DNA from: Listeria ivanovii subsp. ivanovii
GTDB lineage: Bacteria > Bacillota > Bacilli > Lactobacillales > Listeriaceae
Direction of reading: 5' to 3'
Assembly (NCBI RefSeq): GCF_900187025.1
Contig: NZ_LT906478.1
Location: forward strand, 1 to 64,000
Length of the DNA: 64,000 bases
Each line of letters opens with the position of its first letter. Position 1 is the stretch's first letter. The notes beneath the pieces are model-generated. The model saw only the letters and a list, made by a program, of their open reading frames with translations, ran no database searches and was not told the origin of the DNA. The position numbers and the translations under genes were made by a program. Positions 24,815-32,448 of the stretch are shown in pieces.

Positions 24815-25690
24815 ATGTTAAAAGCGGGAGATAGCATTGGAATTATTTGTTGTTCTAATGGCAGAAGGTTTGCGGATAAGGAACGGATAGCGGACTTAGA
24901 GCGTATTTTAGATGAAGAATTTGGGCTAAAAAGCCTTTTTGCTAAAACTGTTTTCCAGGTGGATGACTCGCTGTATAGTGGGAGCGCGAAGGAACGAGCA
25001 AGGGAATTGATGAAATTATATGCAAATCCTCAAGTTAAAGTTATTTTTGATATTTCTGGTGGTGACGTGGCGAATCAAATTTTACCTTATATCGATTTTG
25101 ATATTATCCAAAAATCCGCCAAACCCTTTGTTGGGTATAGTGATCTAACCGTAGTCTTAAATGCTATTTATACAAAAACGAAGCAGATAGGATATAATTA
25201 TTTACTGCTAAACTTGGTCGGAAGCGAAAAAGTGTTGCAGCTAGATCAATTTAAACAAATGTTTTTCGAAAATAAGCTAGTGATTAAAGGGGACTCACTC
25301 ACCAATTTTGAATGGCATCGTACAGAGATAATCGGTGGGAATATTCGTTGCTTTTTGAAGTTAGCTGGGACGGAATTTATGCCAAATTTTTCAGGAAAAC
25401 TGATTTTGTTAGAAAGTTCTGGAGGGACAGAGGCTAAAATAGCATCCTATCTTGCACAATTAGCGCAGTTGGGAGTCTTTTCTAAGTGTTCAGGAGTGAT
25501 TGTTGGGGAGCATTCAGAAGCGGAAAAAGCAGGTGAATACAGTAAAATAGGCAGCTTATATCAAGAACTAGGTCTAAAATATAAGTTACCTATTTTTCGA
25601 ACAGCAGAAATTGGACATGGTGCGGCGGCAAAACCATGTTTAATTGGAGCGGAAGTTAATGTTTCACGTGAAACATTAACAAATTTTTAA
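24815..25690 (+). CDS. LD-carboxypeptidase, S66 peptidase family
   Basis: 291 aa after an AGGTGGTGGAG site. The start LKAGDSIGIICCSNG is typical of S66 enzymes, related to LdcA and MccF. The Ser-Glu-His triad is visible: Ser109 in FVGYSDLTVVL, Glu in LLESSGGTEAK and His in AEIGHGAAAKPCLIGA. The family cuts the L,D bond of murein tetrapeptides or related peptide conjugates in the cytoplasm. The last codons (NVSRETL) coincide with a perfect parS site, so the protein's C-terminus is partly set by a DNA signal. Confidence 0.88.
   Translation: MLKAGDSIGIICCSNGRRFADKERIADLERILDEEFGLKSLFAKTVFQVDDSLYSGSAKERARELMKLYANPQVKVIFDISGGDVANQILPYIDFDIIQKSAKPFVGYSDLTVVLNAIYTKTKQIGYNYLLLNLVGSEKVLQLDQFKQMFFENKLVIKGDSLTNFEWHRTEIIGGNIRCFLKLAGTEFMPNFSGKLILLESSGGTEAKIASYLAQLAQLGVFSKCSGVIVGEHSEAEKAGEYSKIGSLYQELGLKYKLPIFRTAEIGHGAAAKPCLIGAEVNVSRETLTNF
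25655..25680. other. parS: parS centromere-like site (ParB/Spo0J binding)
   Basis: TGTTTCACGTGAAACA at 25660-25675 matches the Spo0J consensus TGTTNCACGTGAAACA at all positions. The symmetry continues outward to give a 26-bp perfect palindrome. It lies in the last codons of the LD-carboxypeptidase gene, about 25 kb from oriC, within the zone where Firmicutes keep parS sites. No other full match was noticed in this window. Confidence 0.9.
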
Positions 25691-25814
25691 TAAAATCATT
25701 GTTAAATGTTCATATTTAATCGGTAATATAGTACCTGTAAGCAAGGAATGCAATTAGTTTTACTCCCTTTTTGCTAATTGTAAAGTTCCTTAAAATCCTA
25801 AACTCCCTTTTTGT

Positions 25815-25841
25815 GACCGGCTTAACTGTCGGTCTTTTTTT
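25815..25841. terminator. Bidirectional terminator
   Basis: GACCG (25815-25819) pairs with CGGTC (25830-25834) with T on the + strand after it and A-rich DNA before it. It lies between the LD-carboxypeptidase gene and the convergent minus-strand ABC operon. Confidence 0.65.
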
Positions 25842-26460
25842 ATTTCTTTTCTAGCAAAACATCCATATTATCAAGCTCTTCTGATTTTGTTTTTTTAACT
25901 GTCAAAATTTCTCCTGACTTCAAAGTAATATCATAAGTGTCTTTATTTTCAAATTGAATATCGACACGGGCATCATCAGCGTAGTAAGGTGAAATTTGGA
26001 TAAAGGGTTTTTCAGAACTATTTTTATCAGCAATATAAGTCAGGCTATATTCCCCGACTGGAATTTGTTTGCCGATTTCGTATGAACCTGAATGCTCTAT
26101 TGTATAGATGTCATCAGAAGGTTTGATGGGAGTGAATTCTGCTGGCGTCAGTTCTATTTCACCGGAGCCTTCAAAATATATTTTATTATCATCTAGTAAC
26201 TCCATGCCCACTAGCTTATTGCCTTTAGAAAGCTTTGTACCAAAGTAAGACAGCGAGCCTTTTGTTACTTGCATATCATAGATTCCAACTTTTATATCTT
26301 TTCCAACAGTGTATTCACCAGATTGGAGTTTAACACTTTCAGCTGCGTTTAATAGTTCTGGGTCTTGATTTTTAATATACTTTACACCTTTAGGAACGAG
26401 GAAGAAAAGCAGTGTAATGACTGCTAAAGCAATGAAAATACCTACTTTAGTTTTAGTCAT
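25840..26460 (-). CDS. Membrane-anchored protein with duplicated GxYxVGK repeat, ABC operon
   Basis: 206 aa. One N-terminal membrane helix (residues 6-24) is followed by an extracytoplasmic region containing two copies of a motif: SGEYTVGKDIKVGIYDMQV and SGSYEIGKQIPVGEYSLTY. The same motif occurs in small surface proteins of Firmicutes, but its function is unknown to me. Last gene of the minus-strand operon; it overlaps the ATPase gene by 8 nt, so it is likely part of the transporter system, perhaps as a binding or immunity component. This role is inferred from position only. Confidence 0.8.
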   Translation of the reverse strand: MTKTKVGIFIALAVITLLFFLVPKGVKYIKNQDPELLNAAESVKLQSGEYTVGKDIKVGIYDMQVTKGSLSYFGTKLSKGNKLVGMELLDDNKIYFEGSGEIELTPAEFTPIKPSDDIYTIEHSGSYEIGKQIPVGEYSLTYIADKNSSEKPFIQISPYYADDARVDIQFENKDTYDITLKSGEILTVKKTKSEELDNMDVLLEKK

Positions 26461-27082
26461 GGATAATTTTCCCTTGGTCCATTCGGATAGTCACATCACA
26501 AAGAGGTGCAATATCTTCTTTATGGTGGCTAGCGATAATAATAGTAGCACCACGCTGTTTTTCTTCTAGCAGCAACTGATTAATTAGCTCAATACCTTGG
26601 TCATCTATCGCGTTGATAGGCTCGTCAAGTAATATTACAGCAGGTTTTTCAAAAATAGCTTGAGCGATATTTAATCTTTGTTTCATTCCAAGGGAGTATT
26701 TTTTAACTTTTTTATCAATATGCGGAGTTAAGCCCACTCTATCAATGGAGTTATCAATAACTTCTTCACTTGCGATGTTTTTGATCTTAGATAAGATTTT
26801 TAGATTTGTTCGTGCATCAAATTGTGGCAGTAACTCCATATTTTCAATAATGATCCCCATGCTCGGTGGGAAAGAAATATCTTGATGTAGCTGTTTATCA
26901 TCAATAAAAATTTCACCACTTGTTGGGATGATTAAGCCAGCTAGTGATCTAAGTAACATAGTTTTCCCTGAACCGTTTTTCCCAAAAATACCATAAATTT
27001 TCCCTGATTCAAAAGAATAATTTATATTAGTAAGCACTTCTGTATGCTTAATTTGCTTGTGTAAATTAACAATCTTGATCAT
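26453..27082 (-). CDS. ABC transporter ATP-binding protein
   Basis: 209 aa nucleotide-binding domain, complete: Walker A GIFGKNGSGKTMLLRS near residue 33, signature YSLGMKQRLNIAQA near 128, Walker B AVILLDEPINAIDDQG and switch His in IIIASHHKEDI. It belongs to the small ABC-2 group of bacteriocin-immunity and peptide-export pumps. It works with the permeases encoded just upstream in the operon, and its gene overlaps the following repeat-protein gene. Confidence 0.93.
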   Translation of the reverse strand: MIKIVNLHKQIKHTEVLTNINYSFESGKIYGIFGKNGSGKTMLLRSLAGLIIPTSGEIFIDDKQLHQDISFPPSMGIIIENMELLPQFDARTNLKILSKIKNIASEEVIDNSIDRVGLTPHIDKKVKKYSLGMKQRLNIAQAIFEKPAVILLDEPINAIDDQGIELINQLLLEEKQRGATIIIASHHKEDIAPLCDVTIRMDQGKIIHD

Positions 27083-27097
27083 AAAAACCCTCCGTTG

Positions 27098-27820
27098 TCA
27101 TAAAATGTCTGTTGTTTTAAATTTCTTAATAGCAACTATAAATACGCACAGTAAAACTACTAATAAAATGATTACACTGATAGGTTCTGAAATTAGTGAA
27201 GTGGAAGTGTTAGAAAATGCACTGAGTCCAGTTCTAAAGCCCATACCATAATTAGGAAGTAGTAAGTAATAAAGCCAAGTTACAGTTGTATTTTGATAGA
27301 TTAAATCTGCCGCAAGAATAGAAATAATCACGTAACCGTTTATAATTAATAACGCTTTTTGTGCATCTATAAATAGCTCTAAAAGATACTGTAAACTGAA
27401 AATAGTAAGCAACATAAGGAAATAGCCCAGCGTTAAATAGAAAAATTGACTAGTCCAGTTTATATAAAATGGCGTAATTATGGAAATTAAAACAATTTGT
27501 AAACAGATAAACAGGATAATTTTTACAAACAACTTTAAAAATTGCTCCATCAACCAATATTCTTTTTTATAGTTACGAGAAATTTGTAAAAAACCATAAT
27601 TAGACAATAAATCTTTTATATTACCTGAAATATAAAAACTGAAAGCAACAATTGGTAGGTACCAGTAAAGTAATAATCGTGTGACTACTGGTGTGGCTAA
27701 TCCAACTGGAAAGCCATCTAGAACTGGTAATGTTTTAAATGGGAACTCAAAGGAGCTAAACAATATAGCCTGTAAAAGTAAACAAATAACTACTAAAATA
27801 ATAAGTTTTTTGTTCTTCAT
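27098..27820 (-). CDS. ABC-2 type permease subunit (third of three)
   Basis: 240 aa, six hydrophobic helices with a cytoplasmic basic loop (RNYKKEYW). No family motif identifies a substrate. It is 15 nt from the ATPase gene and 1 nt from the preceding permease gene, so it is cotranscribed. The layout of three small permeases plus one ATPase is common in lantibiotic-immunity-type systems. Confidence 0.82.
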   Translation of the reverse strand: MKNKKLIILVVICLLLQAILFSSFEFPFKTLPVLDGFPVGLATPVVTRLLLYWYLPIVAFSFYISGNIKDLLSNYGFLQISRNYKKEYWLMEQFLKLFVKIILFICLQIVLISIITPFYINWTSQFFYLTLGYFLMLLTIFSLQYLLELFIDAQKALLIINGYVIISILAADLIYQNTTVTWLYYLLLPNYGMGFRTGLSAFSNTSTSLISEPISVIILLVVLLCVFIVAIKKFKTTDIL

Positions 27821-27821
27821 A

Positions 27822-28535
27822 TTAGTAAAAGTCCTTTTCTATAAAGATATTGGAGCTGAGCAAATATAGAATAAGTGCTATAGCTGCGCCTGGAATTAGA
27901 ATAAATGGTATTTCGGGAAGCTTTGGACCGTTTTGTAGCCAAAGATCAAAGAAATTTAATGTATGAAGTGGCGTCCAGTAGATTCCGTTTAAAATAATCC
28001 AATCAATAAGATAAAAAAGGCACATTGCGAAGGCTCCAAAAATAAGCGCCTGTCCAGTAGAGTTAGTAATGTCATAGATAATTCTAAAAAGAAGGCCAAT
28101 AGCTAAGTAAAAGGAAAACAGCATTAAGAAAAACACGAGTATGCCACTATAAAAATGAGTGGTTATAAGAAATTTATGGCTTGCAAAAATAAAAGCAAAA
28201 ATTAAATTCACACTACTATAAATGCCTACATATAGTGAGCTGGCAATGATTGTATCCTTCATAATTTTATGATACGCGTGTAGCCGCTTTTTTTCTCTAA
28301 CTAAAGAAATAATTTGTTCTTTCTTTGAGAATAGTAGTAAAAATATTAAATATGGAAAAACAAGCATCAAGCAAAGTGATTTGATGGAGGAATACCCATA
28401 CAAACTACCATTCATAAGAAGAACAAGCTCCTCGCTCTTAGGAAATTTTAGAAATTGCCAGTTTTGTGTAAACCAAAAAACAGAAAAAAAGAGGAACATG
28501 GAAAGAATTAGAAGAAAATATCTACTCTTTAACAT
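27822..28535 (-). CDS. ABC-2 type permease subunit (second of three)
   Basis: 237 aa, about six membrane helices, N-terminus MLKSRYFLLILSMFLFFSVF. A charged loop near residues 70-95 (SKKEQIISLVREKKRL) faces the cytoplasm. Its start overlaps the preceding permease gene by 14 nt, indicating coupled translation. It resembles the poorly characterised DUF2705-like permeases that accompany DUF2712 proteins, though I infer this from context. Confidence 0.82.
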   Translation of the reverse strand: MLKSRYFLLILSMFLFFSVFWFTQNWQFLKFPKSEELVLLMNGSLYGYSSIKSLCLMLVFPYLIFLLLFSKKEQIISLVREKKRLHAYHKIMKDTIIASSLYVGIYSSVNLIFAFIFASHKFLITTHFYSGILVFFLMLFSFYLAIGLLFRIIYDITNSTGQALIFGAFAMCLFYLIDWIILNGIYWTPLHTLNFFDLWLQNGPKLPEIPFILIPGAAIALILYLLSSNIFIEKDFY

Positions 28536-29282
28536 ATTTCACCTCATATAAGTAAAGAATACTAACAATTATCAAAACTACTAGGCTGAAAACTAGAAAT
28601 ATAGGTAGGATTATCTCGAATCCATATTCTGTAAAAGGTTGGAAAATAAACATAATGGAATTGTCTGGAAGAATCATCAAAAACCAAATAAAAAATGCTG
28701 CTGGATATGCGAATTTTTTATTCAAAAAGAACAAACTAGCGCTTGCTCCGATGACGCCAGCCATTCCAGCCATTAAACAAGCAACAAACCCAAAACCGAT
28801 ATCTGCTAAGTAGGGATGCTGGATGCTTATATCAAATAAAGAATTAAGCGATCCGGCTCCATCCAATCCTAGTTGATACGTACCACCTCTAAATATAATA
28901 GAAACTAAAATAAAATTTAATAATAAAGCTGCAAACATAGTGATAAAACAAAGAATAAAACTGGTAGCTAATTTTTGAAGAATATAAGCTTTTTTTCCAA
29001 TTTTATTGATAACGATATTTCGAACTCCTGTCTGGTATTCTTGGATGGCTGAATCAGTTCCAAGTAATAACCCTAGAATAGGTAAAAACCAGAGTAACAA
29101 TATTTGAGTTATATGTCCTTGACTAGAACCGGCTAAAAAGAATGCAAAGGCAGGATGAATAGCCACTTCATCTGCTGGAACCATTATACATAACTGAAGA
29201 ATTTCAACACAGGGTATAAGCATAATTAAAATGAACGTACCCCAAGTGATTGTATTATTTAATAAGTAAATTGACTTTTCAT
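28522..29282 (-). pseudogene. ABC-2 type permease subunit (first of three), frameshifted at its start
   Basis: The readable frame from ATG 29223 encodes 233 aa with six helices but lacks a ribosome-binding site, and its frame stays open upstream. A well-placed ATG at 29282-29280 sits 8 nt after ACGGAGCC, yet reads only MKSQFTY before a stop. Adding one A to its AAAA run joins this start to the open frame and yields MKKSIYLLNNTITWGTFILI, a normal first helix. The gene is thus either disrupted by a one-base loss, switched by slippage, or affected by a sequencing error. Confidence 0.65.
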
Positions 29283-29305
29283 GTGTGTGGCTCCGTTCTA
29301 TAATA

Positions 29306-29338
29306 TTAAAAAGGAGAGAGGAGTTAGACTCTCTCTCT
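29306..29338 (-). terminator. Intra-operon attenuator between the DUF2712-like gene and the ABC genes
   Basis: On the minus strand GAGAGAG (read from 29337) pairs with CTCTCTC and is followed by CTTTTT. It should cause partial termination, giving more transcript for the small secreted protein than for the transporter. Confidence 0.65.
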
Positions 29339-29349
29339 TAGTTCGGAAA

Positions 29350-29790
29350 TCACCAAGTTTCCTCGTCCCAAATTCCATCGACATAATAAGTTTTGGAAGT
29401 ATAGTTATTATTTTCGGCAGCCAAGTATGTAGTGTTTTTATTTGCTACTTTATAAGCACCACAATAGCGTGCTTTTGCTCCCTGTGTAATATTCATTATT
29501 GCAGAACCTCGTACAGCTTTTTTATCATTATTATAAGTTCCTAGCCAAAATGAAGCAATCGTACCTTTGCCTTCTGTAGAATTGTTAACACGAACTTTCC
29601 AAGGATTATTTACAGAGGAAGTTTCTCTATACCTTGAGCTTGATCCTGAGTTAGCACAATTTGGTTTAAGTTTAAAATCGAAACCAATATTGTTATCAGC
29701 AGCTTTAGTATGGAATGCGGGTGCAAAGACCATTACCCCAATTACAAGCGCTATGATAATCCTAACATTTTTTGATGCGAATTTTTTCAT
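29350..29790 (-). CDS. Small secreted protein, DUF2712-like
   Basis: 146 aa after TAGGAGATAAGC. A clear signal peptide (residues 1-30, likely cut after HTKA) precedes a mature domain of about 116 aa rich in Asn, Thr and Tyr, with KPNCANSGSSSRYRETSSVN, NNPWKVRVNN, GARYCGAYKVAN and the terminal YYVDGIWDEETW. The pattern matches secreted DUF2712 proteins, which are encoded next to ABC transporters. Two Cys residues could pair. It heads the operon. It might be a secreted peptide toxin, a surface protein or the transporter's cargo; nothing here decides. Confidence 0.78.
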   Translation of the reverse strand: MKKFASKNVRIIIALVIGVMVFAPAFHTKAADNNIGFDFKLKPNCANSGSSSRYRETSSVNNPWKVRVNNSTEGKGTIASFWLGTYNNDKKAVRGSAIMNITQGAKARYCGAYKVANKNTTYLAAENNNYTSKTYYVDGIWDEETW

Positions 29791-29827
29791 GATGCTTATC
29801 TCCTAATTAGTTTAATTTTACTTGTTA

Positions 29828-29857
29828 AAGATATCACAATATAAATATAGTAGTCAA
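29828..29857 (-). promoter_or_regulatory. Promoter of the DUF2712/ABC operon
   Basis: On the minus strand TTGACT (29857-29852), an 18-base spacer and TATCTT (29833-29828), about 40 nt before the start codon. Confidence 0.65.
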
Positions 29858-29986
29858 TATATTTTTTAAATTTACAGAAAATGATAAATAGTTTACAAAA
29901 CCAAGCTCTTCCAAGCTGAAAACTACCCATTTTTTTGTTAAAATGATAACATAAAAGAAAATGCGTATTTAAAAGGAGTTTTTGTC

Positions 29987-30325
29987 ATGAAAGTTGAAGG
30001 ATTACTGGGATTTTTAGGGGCGGCGCTTGGTATTGGATTTAGTTTGATGGTACTAGTTATTCCGGATATTTCACAGGCTTTAGAAGAGGAATCGTTTTTC
30101 TTCTATATGTTAACTATTGGTTCGCTTGTGCTATCGGGTGTTGGACTGGTCGGTTCATTTGTTGTTTCAAATAAACCACGTCTTGGTGGTGCAATGATGG
30201 TTGCTGCGGCAATTGGTTGCACGATGTCCGTTTCCATTATGTTCTTACTACCAATCGTATTACTTGCTGTTGGTGGACTAATTGCATTAATCAATTATGA
30301 AGAAGCTGCTTCTGTAGAGGAATAA
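29987..30325 (+). CDS. Small four-helix membrane protein, unknown function
   Basis: 112 aa following AAGGAG. Four hydrophobic segments (about 4-28, 40-60, 68-88 and 84-104, the last two close together) and an acidic C-terminus (YEEAASVEE). It resembles DUF4064-type integral membrane proteins of Firmicutes, which have no known function. It is divergent from the DUF2712 operon and ends at a bidirectional terminator shared with the HAD gene. Confidence 0.75.
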   Translation: MKVEGLLGFLGAALGIGFSLMVLVIPDISQALEEESFFFYMLTIGSLVLSGVGLVGSFVVSNKPRLGGAMMVAAAIGCTMSVSIMFLLPIVLLAVGGLIALINYEEAASVEE

Positions 30326-30334
30326 AATTAAAAT

Positions 30335-30363
30335 GCCGTCCGGGCTTACCGGGCGGCGTTTTT
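30335..30363. terminator. Bidirectional terminator
   Basis: GCCGTCCGG (30335-30343) pairs with CCGGGCGGC (30349-30357, one G-U pair). T tracts occur on the outgoing side of each strand; it overlaps the last codon of the HAD gene. Confidence 0.85.
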
Positions 30364-31171
30364 AGCAATTTAAATATTGTTTTAAAAAGTAATAAATACC
30401 ATCAGCGTCATTTGCAGTAGTGACATAATCGGCGCTCTTTTTCACGAGGTCGCTAGCGTTATCCATTGCGACACCAACACCTGCGACTTCAAGCATCCCA
30501 ATATCATTTTCGCCATCACCGAAAGCAATGACGTTTTCTGGCTTGACTTTTAAATAATCGGCCAGTTTTTTCACCGCGTATTTCTTATCCATATCTTTTG
30601 GTAAAATTTCGATATTATTAGCATGTGAAGATAGGATAGATACGTCCGTTAGTTTTTCAAGTTCACTTCGAAGTGTGCCGAGTTTATCAAAAGCTTCTTC
30701 CTCAATAACAATACCATTAACAAACTGATTGTAGTGCTCCAGAAAAGCTTGCTCTGTTTGAACAGCAACTAATTTAGTCGCATTTACACGCCCTTTATCC
30801 GCTTCATCTGAAAAATAGGATGGCGGGGTTTTCGTATAGTAGACAGTATTCGTTGAAAAGAAAAAAACAGCTAAATCATGGGCCAGGCACAATGAAAAGG
30901 TCTCCAGCAAGGCGGATTGCTTCATCGTGCTTTGCTGAATTATTTCACCAGAAACAGCAACCACCCCACCATTTGATGCAATAACATCTGCTTTAGGATG
31001 AACCATTTTGGCAAAATCAGTTGCTGAATTATACATTCGGCCTGTGGAAACAGCAAAATGATGCCCTTCTTCTATTAATTGTTGCAATAAATGTAGAGTT
31101 TTTTCAGAGATGGTTTGGTTTTTAAGTAGTAAAGTACCATCTAAATCAGAACAAATTAAATATTTTTCCAA
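30362..31171 (-). CDS. Cof-type HAD-superfamily phosphatase
   Basis: 269 aa. HAD motifs: I, CSDLDGTLL at residues 7-15; II, VSTGRMY; III/IV, FGDGENDIGMLEVAG near 215 with the preceding Lys. The C2B cap domain is characteristic of the Cof family, which dephosphorylates sugar phosphates and other small metabolites. It lies 16 nt after the LacI regulator gene on the same strand, so it is probably coexpressed and may act on a sugar phosphate of the divergent operon. Confidence 0.9.
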   Translation of the reverse strand: MEKYLICSDLDGTLLLKNQTISEKTLHLLQQLIEEGHHFAVSTGRMYNSATDFAKMVHPKADVIASNGGVVAVSGEIIQQSTMKQSALLETFSLCLAHDLAVFFFSTNTVYYTKTPPSYFSDEADKGRVNATKLVAVQTEQAFLEHYNQFVNGIVIEEEAFDKLGTLRSELEKLTDVSILSSHANNIEILPKDMDKKYAVKKLADYLKVKPENVIAFGDGENDIGMLEVAGVGVAMDNASDLVKKSADYVTTANDADGIYYFLKQYLNC

Positions 31172-31187
31172 ATAAATCTCCCTTTCA

Positions 31188-32246
31188 TTATAGCTTGGAG
31201 CCGCATGATTCGCGGATAATTAACTCTGGATTATGATTAATTATCATCGGTTCATTTTGTCCATTAATAGCACTAATCAGTTGTAACAGTGCCATTTTTC
31301 CAAGGTATTCATTGTGTTGATCCATGGAGGTTAACCGTGGCGTTTGAAAATCACCATTCATAAATTGGTCGCAGCTGACAATCGCAATATCTTCTGGGCA
31401 AGAAAGGTTGGCGTCATTAATTGCCCGAATTGCTCCAATTGCAACACTATCATTAATCGCTACAAGAGCAGTTGGTAAATTTTCGGCGCTGTTTGTTAGT
31501 AGTTCTGTCATTGCTGAGTAACCATCTGCGGTATAGTAATCAGATAGTACGACCCAATCATCATTTACAGGATGATGATAGCTAGCCATGGCTTCTTTGA
31601 AAGATTCTAAACGATAAGTCGTAATTTTGACGCCCGCTTCCCCGCCAATAAAACCAATATTTTCATGACCAAGTGCAGTCAAATGGCTAACTAACGTAGT
31701 AACACCTTTTTTTAAGTTCCGTTCAATAAATAAACAGCTCAGCTCAGGGATTTTTGAGCCAATTACGACTACTGGGATTGCTTTATTTAATTGATTCAAA
31801 GCATCTATATATTCCGTTGAAATCACTTCTTTATCAATTTCTCCACCTAGGATAAGCAAGCCATCCACTTGTTTTTCCAAAATAATTTTCAAGTAATCTT
31901 CCTCGGTTAAAGGATGTTTATTTTTCTTATTAGCAGGCTCGGCAAGCATCGTATTAAACAAAATCGTTGAAAACATATAATCTAGCGCGAATTTTTGAAT
32001 TTGGGTTACAAGTGAAATGAAATAGGGGTTAGAAATATCTGGCAAAATTACCCCAATATTCTTTGTTTGCTTATTTACCATTCCACGAGCAAATACGCTA
32101 GGTGTGTAGTTATATTCATCAATGATTGCTTGGATTTTTTGACGCTTTGCTGCTGAAACAGAGGGGCTGTTGTTAATAACTCGAGATACTGTAGAAACTG
32201 ACACGCCGCTCAATTTAGCAATTTCTTGAATGGTTATTTTTTTCAT
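31188..32246 (-). CDS. LacI-family transcriptional repressor
   Basis: 352 aa. The N-terminal helix-turn-helix reads ITIQEIAKLSGVSVSTVSRV, followed by the hinge YNYTPSVFARGM and a periplasmic-binding-protein-like effector domain. It is divergent from the ROK/GH9/PTS operon. Two operators with core GGTAACGTTA(C/T)C lie between the two transcription units, so it most likely represses that operon and itself. The inducer is probably the imported sugar or its phosphate. Confidence 0.93.
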   Translation of the reverse strand: MKKITIQEIAKLSGVSVSTVSRVINNSPSVSAAKRQKIQAIIDEYNYTPSVFARGMVNKQTKNIGVILPDISNPYFISLVTQIQKFALDYMFSTILFNTMLAEPANKKNKHPLTEEDYLKIILEKQVDGLLILGGEIDKEVISTEYIDALNQLNKAIPVVVIGSKIPELSCLFIERNLKKGVTTLVSHLTALGHENIGFIGGEAGVKITTYRLESFKEAMASYHHPVNDDWVVLSDYYTADGYSAMTELLTNSAENLPTALVAINDSVAIGAIRAINDANLSCPEDIAIVSCDQFMNGDFQTPRLTSMDQHNEYLGKMALLQLISAINGQNEPMIINHNPELIIRESCGSKL

Positions 32247-32320
32247 TGGAAAGATTCACCTCGTAAGCGTTTTTAGCTAGTTTAAGTGTAGCTTATTTAT
32301 CCGAAAATAACAAGCGATAA

Positions 32321-32339
32321 TTTGGTAACGTTATCAAAA
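32321..32339. promoter_or_regulatory. LacI-type operator, upstream copy
   Basis: TTTGGTAACGTTATCAAAA, a near-perfect palindrome between the divergent regulator and sugar operon, 16 nt before the -35 element. Confidence 0.75.
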
Positions 32340-32354
32340 ATAAGCAAAAAGGGG

Positions 32355-32383
32355 TTGACATATTCAATTATTACGGTTATTCT
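32355..32383 (+). promoter_or_regulatory. Promoter of the GH9/PTS sugar operon
   Basis: Perfect TTGACA (32355-32360), 17-base spacer and TATTCT (32378-32383). Confidence 0.85.
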
Positions 32384-32388
32384 TTGTT

Positions 32389-32402
32389 AGAAAGCGCTAT
32401 CA
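32389..32402. promoter_or_regulatory. Candidate cre (CcpA) site
   Basis: AGAAAGCGCTATCA differs from the ideal TGAAAGCGCTTTCA at three positions and keeps the CG core. It lies at the transcription start, where binding would block the promoter. Confidence 0.55.
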
Positions 32403-32415
32403 ACAAACGTTTTGG

Positions 32416-32433
32416 TTTGGTAACGTTACCAAA
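32416..32433. promoter_or_regulatory. LacI-type operator, downstream copy
   Basis: TTTGGTAACGTTACCAAA, a perfect 18-bp palindrome just before the ROK gene. It pairs with the upstream copy 95 bp away, a spacing that would allow looping. Confidence 0.8.
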
Positions 32434-32448
32434 AATGAGGTGGAAGAA

